Assembly (NCBI GenBank): GCA_944319745.1
Contig: CALUET010000002.1
Coordinates: forward strand, 248,001-312,000
Length of the DNA: 64,000 nt
Direction: 5' to 3'
Source: an uncultured Phocaeicola sp.
Lineage (GTDB): Bacteria > Bacteroidota > Bacteroidia > Bacteroidales > Bacteroidaceae
Made by a program: the position numbers and the translations under genes. The notes under the pieces are model-generated. The model was not told the origin of the DNA. It did no database searches and saw nothing but the letters and a program-made list of their open reading frames with translations. Below, one piece after another: positions 1 to 9,374 of this stretch (within the stretch, counting starts at the first letter, position 1; each line of letters starts with the position of its first letter).

Positions 1-372
1 GTGCTCGAACCGTTTACCGTGCTCGATGTCCCGCAACTGGCTTTCCGCCTGTTCAACAAGACACTCGACCAGAACAGCCGCATCAAGACGATGAAGGAGA
101 AGAAAATCATCATCCACCGCACGAAGGCCGGTGTGCTGCATTTCGACGGCGATCCCGTCATGGGAGGGAAAGACCTGGAGGTGGAAATCGTGCCCAAAGG
201 ACTGAATGTCATCGCTCCCGAAAAGGATAAAACGGTTTTCGAACCGCTAAACCTGCTGCGCAACTTTGCCGATCTTACGGGGCGATACACGTTAAAATCC
301 AAACTTTCCGAACCGCACAAGAAGCTGTTGCAGCTGAATCGCGAACTGCTCCGTAAACTTTCCAAACGCTGA
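1..372 (+). CDS. C-terminal part of a diacylglycerol kinase-family (YegS-like) lipid kinase
   Basis: This open frame is cut by the left edge of the window, so only the last 123 codons are visible; the GTG at base 1 is just where the window begins. The sequence has the C-terminal beta-sandwich character of YegS/DagK-type lipid kinases, with a VLHFDGDPVMGG stretch near residue 46 that matches the usual 'hhhDGEp' motif, followed by an 'EVEIVPKGLNVIAP' strand. Members phosphorylate lipid head groups in the cytoplasm. The ATP-binding N-terminal domain lies outside the window. The gene ends 5 bp before the convergent methyltransferase gene. Family assignment is from motif memory. Confidence 0.7.
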   Translation: MLEPFTVLDVPQLAFRLFNKTLDQNSRIKTMKEKKIIIHRTKAGVLHFDGDPVMGGKDLEVEIVPKGLNVIAPEKDKTVFEPLNLLRNFADLTGRYTLKSKLSEPHKKLLQLNRELLRKLSKR

Positions 373-377
373 TTGCG

Positions 378-1091
378 TTACATGTTCAGATAAAAATCGC
401 CTGTCAGCGCACGGTATTGTGCGCTGTATGTGCCCGGTGTGTCTTCGATGGTGAGCGTGTCGGACTGGCAACGCGTGATTTCCCTGCGGAACTCCAGCAG
501 GACACGTTTTGGGGGCACCCCCGCCTTTGTCTGTACGGACGTACGCCGGCAAGGATACAGATGGTGAAGGGCGGCTTCGGTCACGAAACTGCCTTCGGCC
601 GAAGCCGGAAGCACAACACAGAAACGTCCCTTCTCGTGCATGAGCTGCGATGCGGCGTGCAGCAGCTTGTCGAACGTCAGCGTGTCGGTGTGGCGGGCCG
701 CATGGCGCCGGTTGTCGGGGCATTTCACCGCTTCGGTGAAGTACGGTGGATTGGATACGACAATGTCATACCGCACCGTCTCCGTCTCGGGCAGACGGCA
801 TGCATCGGCCTGCTCTATGACGATGCGGTCGGCCCAAGGCGTGTGCGACACGTTTTCCTGTGCCTGTTCCACGGCGTCGCCGTCGGTGTCGACGCCTTTT
901 ATGACGGCTGCCGTCGAGCGTTGCGCCAGCATCAGGGCAATGATGCCCGTGCCCGTGCCGATATCGAGTATGGAAGAAGCATCATTCACGTCGGTCCACG
1001 CCCCCAGCAGGACTCCGTCTGTCCCCACTTTCATGGCACAACGGTCGTGATATACGGTAAACTGCTTGAATCTGAAAAAGGGTTTGGGCAT
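378..1091 (-). CDS. trmN6: tRNA1(Val) adenine-37 N6-methyltransferase-like protein (TrmN6/YfiC family)
   Basis: A 237-residue class I SAM-dependent methyltransferase. Motif I is DIGTGTGIIALMLAQR (about residues 43-58) and the N6-adenine catalytic motif is SNPPY (about 113-117). The opening FRFKQFTVYHDRCAMKVGTD is characteristic of the YfiC/TrmN6 group, which methylates A37 of tRNA1(Val). A TAATTTTG -7 element lies 21 bp upstream of the start on this strand. The gene is transcribed divergently from lon, as a single-gene unit, and converges with the lipid kinase gene. The family is clear; the exact tRNA substrate in this organism is inferred. Confidence 0.9.
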   Translation of the reverse strand: MPKPFFRFKQFTVYHDRCAMKVGTDGVLLGAWTDVNDASSILDIGTGTGIIALMLAQRSTAAVIKGVDTDGDAVEQAQENVSHTPWADRIVIEQADACRLPETETVRYDIVVSNPPYFTEAVKCPDNRRHAARHTDTLTFDKLLHAASQLMHEKGRFCVVLPASAEGSFVTEAALHHLYPCRRTSVQTKAGVPPKRVLLEFRREITRCQSDTLTIEDTPGTYSAQYRALTGDFYLNM

Positions 1092-1111
1092 AAAATTCCT
1101 TTCCGTTTCCG

Positions 1112-1119
1112 CAAAATTA
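1112..1119 (-). promoter_or_regulatory. -7 promoter element (TAATTTTG) of the trmN6-like gene
   Basis: Read on the minus strand this octamer fits the Bacteroidales -7 consensus TAnnTTTG and lies 21 bp upstream of the ATG at 1091. A TTG about 25 bp further upstream (1145-1147) is a loose candidate for the -33 element. Confidence 0.5.
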
Positions 1120-1160
1120 ACGAAAACATGCGATATTTTATGCGCAATTGGGGAAAATGT

Positions 1161-1193
1161 TTTGTTGTATTTGCAAGGGAATGTTTAACTTTG
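1161..1193 (+). promoter_or_regulatory. lon promoter (TTTG, 21 bp, TAACTTTG)
   Basis: TTTG at 1161-1164 and TAACTTTG at 1186-1193 match the Bacteroidales -33/-7 pattern. Transcription would begin near 1199, downstream of the in-frame ATG at 1148, so translation should begin at the ATG at 1223. Confidence 0.7.
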
Positions 1194-1222
1194 TACCCGC
1201 TTTAAAGGAAAGTTTTATTTAT

Positions 1223-3712
1223 ATGGTAAGAAGAACAAAAAAGGACAATACTCAGATAAACGATACACGTAACGACGAAATGGCTATGATAACCGAGATA
1301 GAAACACCCCATGCCGACATCACTCCGAACGACCTTGAAGAGGAACTTCCGGTGATGCCCCTGCGGAACATGATAATCTTTCCTACGGTGGTCATGCCTG
1401 TCACCGTGGGAAGACGCGCCACACGCAAGCTGGTAAACGAAGCCGTAAACCAGAAAAGCACCATCGTGATAGCCACGCAGAAGGTGAGCGAGGTGGAAAA
1501 TCCCGGGTTGGACGATTTATATCCCACGGCTGTGGTGGGAAAGGTGCTGCGCATATTCGACATGCCGCAGGGAAACGTGACGGTAATTCTGCAGGCCTGC
1601 GGTCCGAAAGTGCGTATTGACGAAATATCCGCCACGCGGCCGTACCTGAAAGGAAAGGTCACCGTGCTGGCAGAAGACATGCGCAAGGAGAAAACCGACG
1701 AGTTCCGGGCACTGATAGACACGTGCCGCGAGCTGAGCATCAAGTTCATCGAGTCATCCGAACACATCGCTCCCGACACGGCTTTTGCGCTGAAAAACAT
1801 CGAAGTGGGCGAACCCTTGGTGAACTTCATCTGTTCAAACTTCCCCTTCTCTCTCGAGGATAAGGTAAAACTTCTCGAAACGGACAATCTGAAAGAACGG
1901 CTCTACATGCTCATTCACATATTGAACCGCGAAATCCAGCTGGCCGCCCTCAAACAGAACATCCAGATGCGTACGCGCGAAGACCTTGACCGCCAGCAGC
2001 GCGAGTACTTCCTGCAGCAGCAGATAAAGAACATTCAGGACGAACTCGGGCAGGGACAGGACGGCGAGATAGAGGAGCTGCGTCACAAGGCCGGGCAGAA
2101 GAAATGGAAAAAGGAGGTGGCCGACATCTTCGAACGCGAGGTGTCGAAGCTGGAGCGCATCAATCCGCAGATACCCGACTACAACGTGCAGCTTACGTAC
2201 CTGCAAACCTTGCTCTCGCTGCCCTGGGAGGAATATACGGCCGACGAGATAAACATTCAGCACGCGGAGAAGGTGCTCAACAAAGACCACTACGGACTGG
2301 AGAAAGTAAAGGAACGTATCCTGGAACATCTGGCCGTCCTTAAACTGAAGAACGACCTGAAATCGCCCATCATCTGCCTGTACGGTCCTCCGGGAGTGGG
2401 AAAAACATCGCTGGGACGCTCCATCGCCGCAGCGCTGAAGCGCAAGTACGTGCGCATGTCGCTGGGTGGCGTGCACGATGAAGCCGAGATACGGGGACAC
2501 CGAAAGACGTACATCGGCGCCATGCCGGGACGCATCATGAAGAGTCTCATCAAGGCAGGCACGTCGAATCCCGTCATCATCCTCGACGAGATAGACAAGC
2601 TGGGCAGCGACCATCGCGGGGATCCTTCTTCCGCCATGCTCGAGGTGCTCGATCCGGAACAGAACAATACGTTCCACGACAATTACGTGGACATCGACTA
2701 CGACCTGTCGAAGGTGATGTTCATCGCCACGGCAAACAATCTGGGAACCATCCCTCCTCCCCTGCTCGACCGCATGGAACTCATCGAGGTGAGCGGATAC
2801 ATTACCGAGGAGAAGATAGAAATCGCACGCCGTCACCTCATCCCCAAGGAGATGGAGGCCAACGGATTGAAGAAAGAGCATGTGAAGTTCTCGAAAGCGG
2901 CCATCGAATACATCATAGAAAACCATACGCGCGAGAGCGGCGTGCGCGAGCTTGAGAAGAAAATCAGCAAGGTCATGCGGCGCATCGCCCTCGAGATAGC
3001 AAGCGATAAGTTTACGGGCACGCACGAACTGAAGCCGGCAGACATTCCCGCTTATCTGGGTGCTCCCGAATATTCGCGCGACAAGTATCAGGGAAACGAC
3101 TACGCCGGTGTGGTGACGGGACTGGCATGGACTGCCGTAGGAGGCGAAATACTCTTCGTGGAGACCAGCTTGAGCCGCGGGAAAGGCGCACGCCTTACGC
3201 TTACCGGAAACCTGGGAGACGTCATGAAAGAGTCGGCCATGCTGGCTTTGGAATATCTCAAGGCGCATAGCCAACTGCTGAACATTTCCGAAGACATCTT
3301 CGAGAACTGGAACATTCACATCCACGTGCCCGAAGGAGCCATCCCGAAAGACGGTCCGTCGGCCGGCATCACGATGGTGACTTCCCTGGCCTCGGCACTT
3401 ACGCAACGCAAGGTGAAGAGCAATCTGGCCATGACGGGAGAAATCACCCTCAGGGGGAAGGTGTTGCCCGTGGGCGGTATCAAGGAGAAGATTCTGGCGG
3501 CCAAGCGTGCAGGCATCAAAGACATTATCCTGTGCGAAGACAACCGGAAAGACATCAACGAGATTCAGCCTATCTATATAAAGGGATTGACGTTTCATTA
3601 CGTCAAGGACATCAAGGAGGTACTGGCGCTGGCTCTCACCGATGAGAAGGTGGCCGACCCCATCGACTTTACCGTGACCGACGAGAAGAAAGAAAACAAT
3701 CCCGCCAAATAA
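1223..3712 (+). CDS. lon: ATP-dependent protease La (Lon)
   Basis: Cytoplasmic ATP-dependent serine protease that degrades damaged and regulatory proteins. From the ATG at 1223 the product has 829 residues. An N-terminal Lon substrate-binding domain begins at LPVMPLRNMIIFPTVVMPV. The AAA+ domain has Walker A GPPGVGKTS (about 388) and Walker B IILDEIDKLG. The C-terminal protease domain has Ser 713 in PKDGPSAGITM and Lys 756 in GGIKEK, the catalytic dyad. An earlier in-frame ATG at 1148 is rejected because it precedes the promoter and would add a cysteine-rich, unrelated leader. The gene is followed after 6 bp by tgt, a common Bacteroidales order. Confidence 0.97.
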   Translation: MVRRTKKDNTQINDTRNDEMAMITEIETPHADITPNDLEEELPVMPLRNMIIFPTVVMPVTVGRRATRKLVNEAVNQKSTIVIATQKVSEVENPGLDDLYPTAVVGKVLRIFDMPQGNVTVILQACGPKVRIDEISATRPYLKGKVTVLAEDMRKEKTDEFRALIDTCRELSIKFIESSEHIAPDTAFALKNIEVGEPLVNFICSNFPFSLEDKVKLLETDNLKERLYMLIHILNREIQLAALKQNIQMRTREDLDRQQREYFLQQQIKNIQDELGQGQDGEIEELRHKAGQKKWKKEVADIFEREVSKLERINPQIPDYNVQLTYLQTLLSLPWEEYTADEINIQHAEKVLNKDHYGLEKVKERILEHLAVLKLKNDLKSPIICLYGPPGVGKTSLGRSIAAALKRKYVRMSLGGVHDEAEIRGHRKTYIGAMPGRIMKSLIKAGTSNPVIILDEIDKLGSDHRGDPSSAMLEVLDPEQNNTFHDNYVDIDYDLSKVMFIATANNLGTIPPPLLDRMELIEVSGYITEEKIEIARRHLIPKEMEANGLKKEHVKFSKAAIEYIIENHTRESGVRELEKKISKVMRRIALEIASDKFTGTHELKPADIPAYLGAPEYSRDKYQGNDYAGVVTGLAWTAVGGEILFVETSLSRGKGARLTLTGNLGDVMKESAMLALEYLKAHSQLLNISEDIFENWNIHIHVPEGAIPKDGPSAGITMVTSLASALTQRKVKSNLAMTGEITLRGKVLPVGGIKEKILAAKRAGIKDIILCEDNRKDINEIQPIYIKGLTFHYVKDIKEVLALALTDEKVADPIDFTVTDEKKENNPAK

Positions 3713-3718
3713 GCCTGT

Positions 3719-4849
3719 ATGACTTTCGAACTGCAACATACTGATCCCCGTTCGAACGCCCGTGCCGGACTGATTACCACCGACCACGGACAGATAGAAA
3801 CGCCCATCTTCATGCCCGTAGGCACGGTGGGCAGCGTGAAAGGCGTGCATCTGCGCGAACTGAAGGAGGACATCGGGGCACAGATTATTCTGGGAAATAC
3901 CTATCACCTCTACCTCCGTCCGGGACTGGACATCATAGAACAGGCGGGAGGGCTGCATAAGTTCAACGGCTTCGACCGCCCCATGCTGACCGACAGCGGA
4001 GGCTTTCAGGTGTTCTCGCTCGCAGGCATACGCAAGATGAAGGAGGAGGGCGTGGAGTTCCGCTCGCACATTGACGGCTCGAAACACCTCTTTACTCCCG
4101 AACGGGTGATGGACATCGAACGCTCCATAGGGGCAGACATCATGATGGCTTTCGACGAGTGCGCTCCCGGCACATCCGACTACGAGTATGCGCGCAAGTC
4201 GATGGAGCTGACACACCGCTGGCTCGACCGTTGCATCGCACGCTTCAACGAGACCGAACCGCGATACGGATACCTCCAGTCGCTCTTCCCCATCGTGCAG
4301 GGATGCGTCTATACCGACCTGAGAAAACGCTCGGCCGAATATGTCGCATCGAAGAATGCCGAGGGAAATGCCATCGGAGGGCTGGCCGTGGGAGAGCCTA
4401 CCGAGAAGATGTACGAGATGATAGAGGTGGTAAACGAAATACTGCCTGCCGACAAACCGCGTTACCTCATGGGGGTGGGCACGCCCGTAAACCTGCTTGA
4501 GGGCATAGAACGCGGAGTGGACATGTTCGACTGTGTGATGCCCACGCGGAACGGACGGAACGGCATGCTGTTTACCAAAGACGGAATCATGAATATGCGT
4601 AACAAGAAGTGGGAGAACGATTTCTCTCCCATCGAGGCCGACGGGGCATCATACGTCGACACGATGTACAGCCGTGCTTATCTGAGGCACCTCTTTCATG
4701 CACAAGAGCTGCTGGCCATGCAGATAGCATCGGTGCATAACCTGGCTTTTTACCTCTGGCTGGTGAAGGAAGCCAGACGACATATCGTGGAGGGAGATTT
4801 CTCGTCGTGGAAACCCGGCATGGTGAAACGGCTCTCCACACGACTGTAA
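3719..4849 (+). CDS. tgt: queuine/preQ1 tRNA-ribosyltransferase (Tgt)
   Basis: 376 residues. Exchanges guanine-34 for preQ1 in tRNAs with GUN anticodons, the base-exchange step of queuosine synthesis. Visible motifs include ETPIFMPVGTVGSVKGV near the N-terminus, LTDSGGFQVFSL with the general acid/base Asp, QGCVYTDLR, and GGLAVGEP. The nucleophile Asp is expected in the MFDCVMPTRNGRNG segment, and the zinc ligands fall in the C-terminal region around AQELLAMQIASVHNL. Length is normal for bacterial Tgt. It follows lon by 6 bp and precedes an LptF/G permease, so it is probably cotranscribed. Confidence 0.96.
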   Translation: MTFELQHTDPRSNARAGLITTDHGQIETPIFMPVGTVGSVKGVHLRELKEDIGAQIILGNTYHLYLRPGLDIIEQAGGLHKFNGFDRPMLTDSGGFQVFSLAGIRKMKEEGVEFRSHIDGSKHLFTPERVMDIERSIGADIMMAFDECAPGTSDYEYARKSMELTHRWLDRCIARFNETEPRYGYLQSLFPIVQGCVYTDLRKRSAEYVASKNAEGNAIGGLAVGEPTEKMYEMIEVVNEILPADKPRYLMGVGTPVNLLEGIERGVDMFDCVMPTRNGRNGMLFTKDGIMNMRNKKWENDFSPIEADGASYVDTMYSRAYLRHLFHAQELLAMQIASVHNLAFYLWLVKEARRHIVEGDFSSWKPGMVKRLSTRL

Positions 4850-4867
4850 AACACGTTACTTGGCGGA

Positions 4868-5998
4868 ATGAAAAACTGGAAGCAAACAGACATAAAGGCA
4901 CTGCTGGAGAAGATGCGGCTCAAGAGGCTCGACCGGTACATCATCGTGAAGTTCCTGGGCACGTATTTCTTCGCCATAGCGTTGATTATCTCCATCGCCG
5001 TGGTGTTCGACATCAACGAGAACATCGACGATTTTATCCGTACGAAAGCGCCGCTCAAGGCCATTGCTTTCGACTACTACCTGAACTTCATTCCCTATTA
5101 TTCGAACCTGTTCAGCCCGCTGTTTGTGTTCATCGCCGTGATATTCTTCACCTCGAAGCTGGCCGAAAACTCCGAAATCATCGCCATGTTCTCCACCGGC
5201 ATGAGCTTCAACCGGCTGATGGTGCCCTACATGCTTTCGGCAGGCATCATCGCACTTGTATCATACGTGCTGAGCACCGAGGTGATTCCCACGGGAAGCG
5301 TCACACGGTTGCAGTTCGAGCAGACCTACAAGAACAAGAAGAAAGTGAACTTCGCCCGAAACATCCAGCTGGAAGTCGATACGGGTGTCATTGCATACAT
5401 GGAGCGCTACGAGAGCTTCAACAATACGGGTTACCGCTTCTCGCTCGACAAGTTCGAGGATCACAAGCTGGTGTCGCACCTTACGGCCAAACGTATCACC
5501 TACGACACCACGACCGTGCACAAATGGATTGTGAGAGACTACATGCTGCGCGAAATGAAGGGCATGCGCGAGACGATTACCGAAGGGGCACGGCTGGATA
5601 CCATCATCAACATGGAGCCGCAGGATTTCCTTATCACGCGCGGACAGCAGGAGACCATGACCAGCCCGAAACTTGCAGAGTACATCGACAAGCAGAAACA
5701 GAGGGGATTTGCCAATATCAAACTGTTCGAGGTGGAGTATCACCGGCGCATCGCCACCTCGTTTGCCGCCTTCATCCTTACGCTCATCGGACTGTCGCTT
5801 TCTTCGCAGAAGCGGAAAGGGGGCATGGGACTGCATTTGGGTATCGGTATCGGACTGAGCTTTTCTTACATCCTTTTCCAGAGTATTTCATCCACGTTTG
5901 CCATCAACGGCAGCATGTCGCCTGCCCTTGCCGTGTGGATACCGAACATTCTCTACGCATTTATCGCCGCCTATCTCTACTACAAGGCTCCCAAATGA
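4868..5998 (+). CDS. LptF/LptG-type (YjgP/YjgQ) lipopolysaccharide export permease
   Basis: 376 residues, inner-membrane subunit of the LptB2FG transporter that extracts LPS and feeds it to the Lpt bridge. The N-terminal part (DRYIIVKFLGTYFFAIALII) starts the first transmembrane helix. Further helices follow around YSNLFSPLFVFIAVIFFTSKL and YMLSAGIIALVSYVLSTEVI, then a periplasmic beta-jellyroll-like region (about 140-280) and three C-terminal helices. The start is 18 bp after tgt, consistent with one operon lon-tgt-lpt. LptF and LptG cannot be told apart reliably here, so no symbol is given. Confidence 0.9.
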   Translation: MKNWKQTDIKALLEKMRLKRLDRYIIVKFLGTYFFAIALIISIAVVFDINENIDDFIRTKAPLKAIAFDYYLNFIPYYSNLFSPLFVFIAVIFFTSKLAENSEIIAMFSTGMSFNRLMVPYMLSAGIIALVSYVLSTEVIPTGSVTRLQFEQTYKNKKKVNFARNIQLEVDTGVIAYMERYESFNNTGYRFSLDKFEDHKLVSHLTAKRITYDTTTVHKWIVRDYMLREMKGMRETITEGARLDTIINMEPQDFLITRGQQETMTSPKLAEYIDKQKQRGFANIKLFEVEYHRRIATSFAAFILTLIGLSLSSQKRKGGMGLHLGIGIGLSFSYILFQSISSTFAINGSMSPALAVWIPNILYAFIAAYLYYKAPK

Positions 5999-6159
5999 CG
6001 GGCTGAAGCCGTGCCGCAAGGCAGGGAAAACCGTGCGGGAAAGTGGTGTGCCCTCCGGCTTGTTCCCGGTATGTTGTACGGATATTTTACTTTCCCGAAG
6101 GTCGTGCTCTCCCCCGTTTTGGACCCTAAAAAGGCATTCAGCAGGGACCGGAAAGCAAA

Positions 6160-6199
6160 AAAAATTGCAAAGGACAGAAGCCTGTCCGATGCAATTTTT
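6160..6199. terminator. bidirectional terminator between the convergent permease and thioredoxin-fold genes
   Basis: AAAAATTGCA at 6160-6169 pairs with TGCAATTTTT at 6190-6199 and, after two unpaired bases on each side, GGACAG pairs with CTGTCC around an AAGC tetraloop. An A-run precedes and a T-run follows the hairpin, so it can end transcripts from either side. Confidence 0.8.
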
Positions 6200-6255
6200 C
6201 GCTTTTTGTTGTATTCAAAATGTTTCCACTTCTTGTCTCCTGCCGCGACCGTTTA

Positions 6256-6750
6256 TCAGTCGGCAAGAGAAGAAAGTTCCTCGGCACTCACGTTCTCTGC
6301 CACGACCACTCCGTTCTCGTCGAGCAGAAAACTCTTGAAACCGTTTTCCAGACCGTACGTCCGGAAAGCCTCGGAACGCTCACCCTCCGTTTCCACGAAA
6401 CAATCTTCCTCATGAAGACCGTCCTTCTTTACCGCAGCTTTGAATGCCGAAGCATAGCGGTCGAACGAAACGGATATGATCTTTACCTGCGCGTTATCGT
6501 TTGCAAGACGGCACAATGCAGCATTTTTCACGCGCGATACCGCATCGTAGCTTGCCCAAAAGCTCAACAACGTATATTTGCCGTCGCCGGCGTGCAGGTT
6601 GAGCGGCTGCACTTCATCCCCAAGTTGCAGTCGGGGAGCCACATCCCCCACAGAGATTTGCTCTGCGAGATTCTCCTTTTCAACGAATGAAAGGGAGATG
6701 AAAGAACTGAATACTAATACAACAAAAAACCATTTTACATTTTTTACCAT
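6256..6750 (-). CDS. exported thioredoxin-fold (TlpA/redoxin-like) protein lacking the CxxC motif
   Basis: 164 residues with an N-terminal hydrophobic signal or anchor (VKWFFVVLVFSSFISLSFV). The remainder reads as a TlpA/AhpC-type thioredoxin fold: VGDVAPRLQLGD, then YTLLSFWASYDAVSR at about 60-73 and an ending FKSFLLDENGVVV. Where a normal family member has WCxxC, this protein has Y68-D69-A70-V71-S72, so both redox cysteines are missing. It probably sits in the periplasm as a binding or scaffold protein rather than a dithiol reductase. It is monocistronic and leftward, and ends at the shared terminator. Function unknown. Confidence 0.75.
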   Translation of the reverse strand: MVKNVKWFFVVLVFSSFISLSFVEKENLAEQISVGDVAPRLQLGDEVQPLNLHAGDGKYTLLSFWASYDAVSRVKNAALCRLANDNAQVKIISVSFDRYASAFKAAVKKDGLHEEDCFVETEGERSEAFRTYGLENGFKSFLLDENGVVVAENVSAEELSSLAD

Positions 6751-6862
6751 GTAACTTGATTTTAGTTCATACTATCCGGGACTGCGTTCTTACAGTGATT
6801 TTCACCCGGACCTTCGCTATGTCCCGACGGATTGCTCCGAGGGGTTTTTCAGAAAATCGGGG

Positions 6863-6870
6863 CAAAGGTA
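6863..6870 (-). promoter_or_regulatory. -7 element (TACCTTTG) of the thioredoxin-fold gene
   Basis: Minus-strand TACCTTTG, 112 bp upstream of the ATG at 6750. A TTG at 6894-6896 lies 23 bp upstream as a possible -33 element. This predicts a leader of about 105 nt. Confidence 0.5.
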
Positions 6871-6975
6871 AATGTTTTTTACGTAAAAGTGTTCAACAAA
6901 TAGTCATTTTTTATGTTGTACAACATGTTTTTAACATTTCAAACCCGTTTTTCCCCTCCGGAAGGCATGAAAAAG

Positions 6976-7019
6976 CCCTGCCGGAGTATCTGTTTTTGCA
7001 GACAAATCTACCGGCAGGG
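6976..7019 (-). terminator. terminator of the glycosidase operon
   Basis: CCCTGCCGG at 6976-6984 pairs with CCGGCAGGG at 7011-7019. On the minus strand the stem is followed by CTTTTTCATG. It lies 25 bp after the stop of the GH3 gene. Confidence 0.75.
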
Positions 7020-7043
7020 TGAAAAACTATGAAAAAAACTTAT

Positions 7044-9362
7044 TTATTTTTCTGCAGGGGCGTACACTCCGGTCACACTGCAACATACGTCCTCTGCCGA
7101 ACGGCAGAAGCGGAACTCGAACTCGCCGGGTTCGGTGACGTACTGCATGTCGGCATTCCACAGGCCCAAATCCTTGTACGACAGGGTGAACTGCACACGG
7201 CGACTTTCACCCGGCTTGAGAGCGATTTTCTCGAAACGCTTCAGGGCGGTTACGGGGGTGGTTACAGAGCTTATCTTGTCGTTTACGTACAGCTGCACCA
7301 CTTCTTTTCCCTCGCGGCTGCCCGTGTTCTTTACGGTGACAGACAGGGTAATGTTCTCGTTGCCGAAGCGTGGCGAGGAGATTTGCATGTCGGAGTATTC
7401 GAACGTGGTGTACGACAGTCCGAAGCCGAAGGGGAACAACGGATCGGGCGATGAGAACACGTAGTCGCGTCCGGGTTTCTCGGGCGTACCCGGCTCGCGG
7501 TTGATGCCTTTGGCCGACGGTTTGTAATCGTACCACACGGGGATGTGTCCCACCGATTGCGGCACGGTGGCATTCAGTCGTCCCGAGGGATTCACCTCAC
7601 CAAACAGGATGTTGGCCACAGCCGTACCGCCCTGTTCTCCGGGATACCATGCCTCGAGGATGGCCGGGATGTTTTCCTTCTCCCACTTGATGCTCCAGGG
7701 ACGTCCGTGCACCAGCACGAGGATGACCGGTTTCCCCACGGCCTGTACGGCCTGTATCAGTTCGCGTTGCACACCCAGCGGGTTGATGTCCGTCAGGTCG
7801 TAGCCTTCGCCGCAGGTAAAGGGATCGCCGGCTTCGGCTTCACCCGGTCCCCTTCCCCATCCCAGTCCGGAGAGTATCACGCTTGTGCCGCCCAGCACCA
7901 CGACCGACACATCGCTCTGTCGTGCCGCCTCCACGGCTTCGCCGAAGCCGCTCTTGTCCAGTCCCGAGATGGAACAACCTTTTGCATAACGCACGGTGAC
8001 CTTGTCGCCTACCAGGTTCCGTATGCCCTCCAGCACGGTCACACCCGATTTGTTGTCGCGCGTGTAGCTGTAATCGCCGTATTGCACCTGGTCGGCATTG
8101 GGACCAATTACGGCTATGCTTTTCAGTTTCCCGGCATCCAGCGGCAGCAGGTCGCCGTTGTTCTGCAGCAGGATTACCGATTCTTCCGCTATGCGGCGGG
8201 CCAGTTCTATGTGTTCGGGCGTGTGCACCCGTTTCTTCAGATTCTTCAGATCGGCATAAGGCTTCTCAAAGAGTCCGGCCTTAAACTTGACGGTGAGGAT
8301 GCGCCGCACGCTGGTATCTATCTCATCTTCGGAGATGCGTCCCTCTTTTACCGCCTCGAGCAGATGCGGATATATGTCGGGGCGAGCAGCCTCAAGGTCA
8401 ACTCCCGCACGGAGCGCCATGACGGCCGCATCGGTCTTTTCGGCAGCCACACGGTGGAAATACGTCAGTTGCGACAAGCCTCCGTAGTCGGTAAACACGT
8501 ATCCGGGGAAGTTCCATTCGTTGCGCAGCACCTCGGTCAGCAGAAAGCGGTTGGCATGTGCCGGGACGCCGTCCAGCTCGTTGTACGAAGGCATGACGGA
8601 GTAGATGTTCGCCTCGCGTACGGCCTTCTCAAACGGGGCGAGATGCAGCGTGCGCAGCTCCCGTTCTCCCAGCGATGCCGGAGCCAGGTTGATGCCGGCC
8701 CAGGGCAGGCTGTATCCTGCAAAATGTTTTGCCGTACACATGATTTTCCCTTCGGGTATGCCGTCGACGGTCTCTTTGGGCTCGCCCTGCATGCCCGTTA
8801 CGAATGCCTTACCCATTTCTCCCACCAGATAGGGATCTTCGGCATAGCACTCCTCGTTGCGTCCGTAGCGCGGATCACGGATAAGGTCGAACAGCGGCGA
8901 CAGCGCCTGGTCCACTCCCGATGCCGAAGCCTCCGAAGCGATGGCGGCAGCCATTTCCTTTATCAGTGCGGGATTCCATGTACTGCCCTGCGCGATGGCC
9001 TGCGGAAAGATGGTAGCCCCGTATGCCAGTTGGCCGTGCAGGCACTCGGCTATCTGGATGGGAGGTATCCCCAGACGGGTATTCTCGCGGGCATGCTGCT
9101 TGGCTTTCCGCGAGAGTTCGGTCACGCGTTCTATCCCCTCAAAGGGACTGTCGCACACGCCGTACACTTCTTTTTGGCTGGGGAACTCGTAAATCCCCGT
9201 CATAGACAACTGTTGTATCTTTTCTTCCAGCGTCATTCGTCCCAGCAGGTCTTCCACCCTTTGCTCCACCGGAGCCTTCGGATCTTTGTAAACCTGCGCC
9301 GTGACGGTGCCTGCACCCAGCACGAGTGTGGCAAACAGCAAAGTTGTTTTTACATTGTTCAT
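7044..9362 (-). CDS. bglX: periplasmic GH3 beta-glucosidase (BglX-like)
   Basis: 772 residues with a clear signal peptide ending near TVTAQ. A family 3 glycoside hydrolase: N-terminal (beta/alpha)8 domain from RVEDLLGRMTLEEKIQQLSM, with GYVFTDYGG near residue 290 carrying the nucleophile Asp. Then the C-terminal alpha/beta sandwich (IAVIGPNADQ, GRPWSI) and a fibronectin-III-like domain at the end (VTVKNTGSREGKEVVQLYV). Length fits BglX. It probably releases terminal beta-glucosyl or related residues from oligosaccharides in the periplasm. It lies 12 bp after an alpha-galactosidase-like gene on the same strand, so the two likely act on the same glycan. Substrate is inferred. Confidence 0.93.
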   Translation of the reverse strand: MNNVKTTLLFATLVLGAGTVTAQVYKDPKAPVEQRVEDLLGRMTLEEKIQQLSMTGIYEFPSQKEVYGVCDSPFEGIERVTELSRKAKQHARENTRLGIPPIQIAECLHGQLAYGATIFPQAIAQGSTWNPALIKEMAAAIASEASASGVDQALSPLFDLIRDPRYGRNEECYAEDPYLVGEMGKAFVTGMQGEPKETVDGIPEGKIMCTAKHFAGYSLPWAGINLAPASLGERELRTLHLAPFEKAVREANIYSVMPSYNELDGVPAHANRFLLTEVLRNEWNFPGYVFTDYGGLSQLTYFHRVAAEKTDAAVMALRAGVDLEAARPDIYPHLLEAVKEGRISEDEIDTSVRRILTVKFKAGLFEKPYADLKNLKKRVHTPEHIELARRIAEESVILLQNNGDLLPLDAGKLKSIAVIGPNADQVQYGDYSYTRDNKSGVTVLEGIRNLVGDKVTVRYAKGCSISGLDKSGFGEAVEAARQSDVSVVVLGGTSVILSGLGWGRGPGEAEAGDPFTCGEGYDLTDINPLGVQRELIQAVQAVGKPVILVLVHGRPWSIKWEKENIPAILEAWYPGEQGGTAVANILFGEVNPSGRLNATVPQSVGHIPVWYDYKPSAKGINREPGTPEKPGRDYVFSSPDPLFPFGFGLSYTTFEYSDMQISSPRFGNENITLSVTVKNTGSREGKEVVQLYVNDKISSVTTPVTALKRFEKIALKPGESRRVQFTLSYKDLGLWNADMQYVTEPGEFEFRFCRSAEDVCCSVTGVYAPAEK

Positions 9363-9374
9363 GGTAGTTTCAGT

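Noticed and set aside
1148..1222. N-terminal extension of Lon from an ATG at 1148
   Set aside because: It precedes and overlaps the predicted promoter and has no Lon-like sequence.
1835..4216. 793-codon minus-strand open frame across lon and tgt
   Set aside because: It is antisense to two well-identified genes, has no recognisable domains and arises from the codon bias of the real frames.
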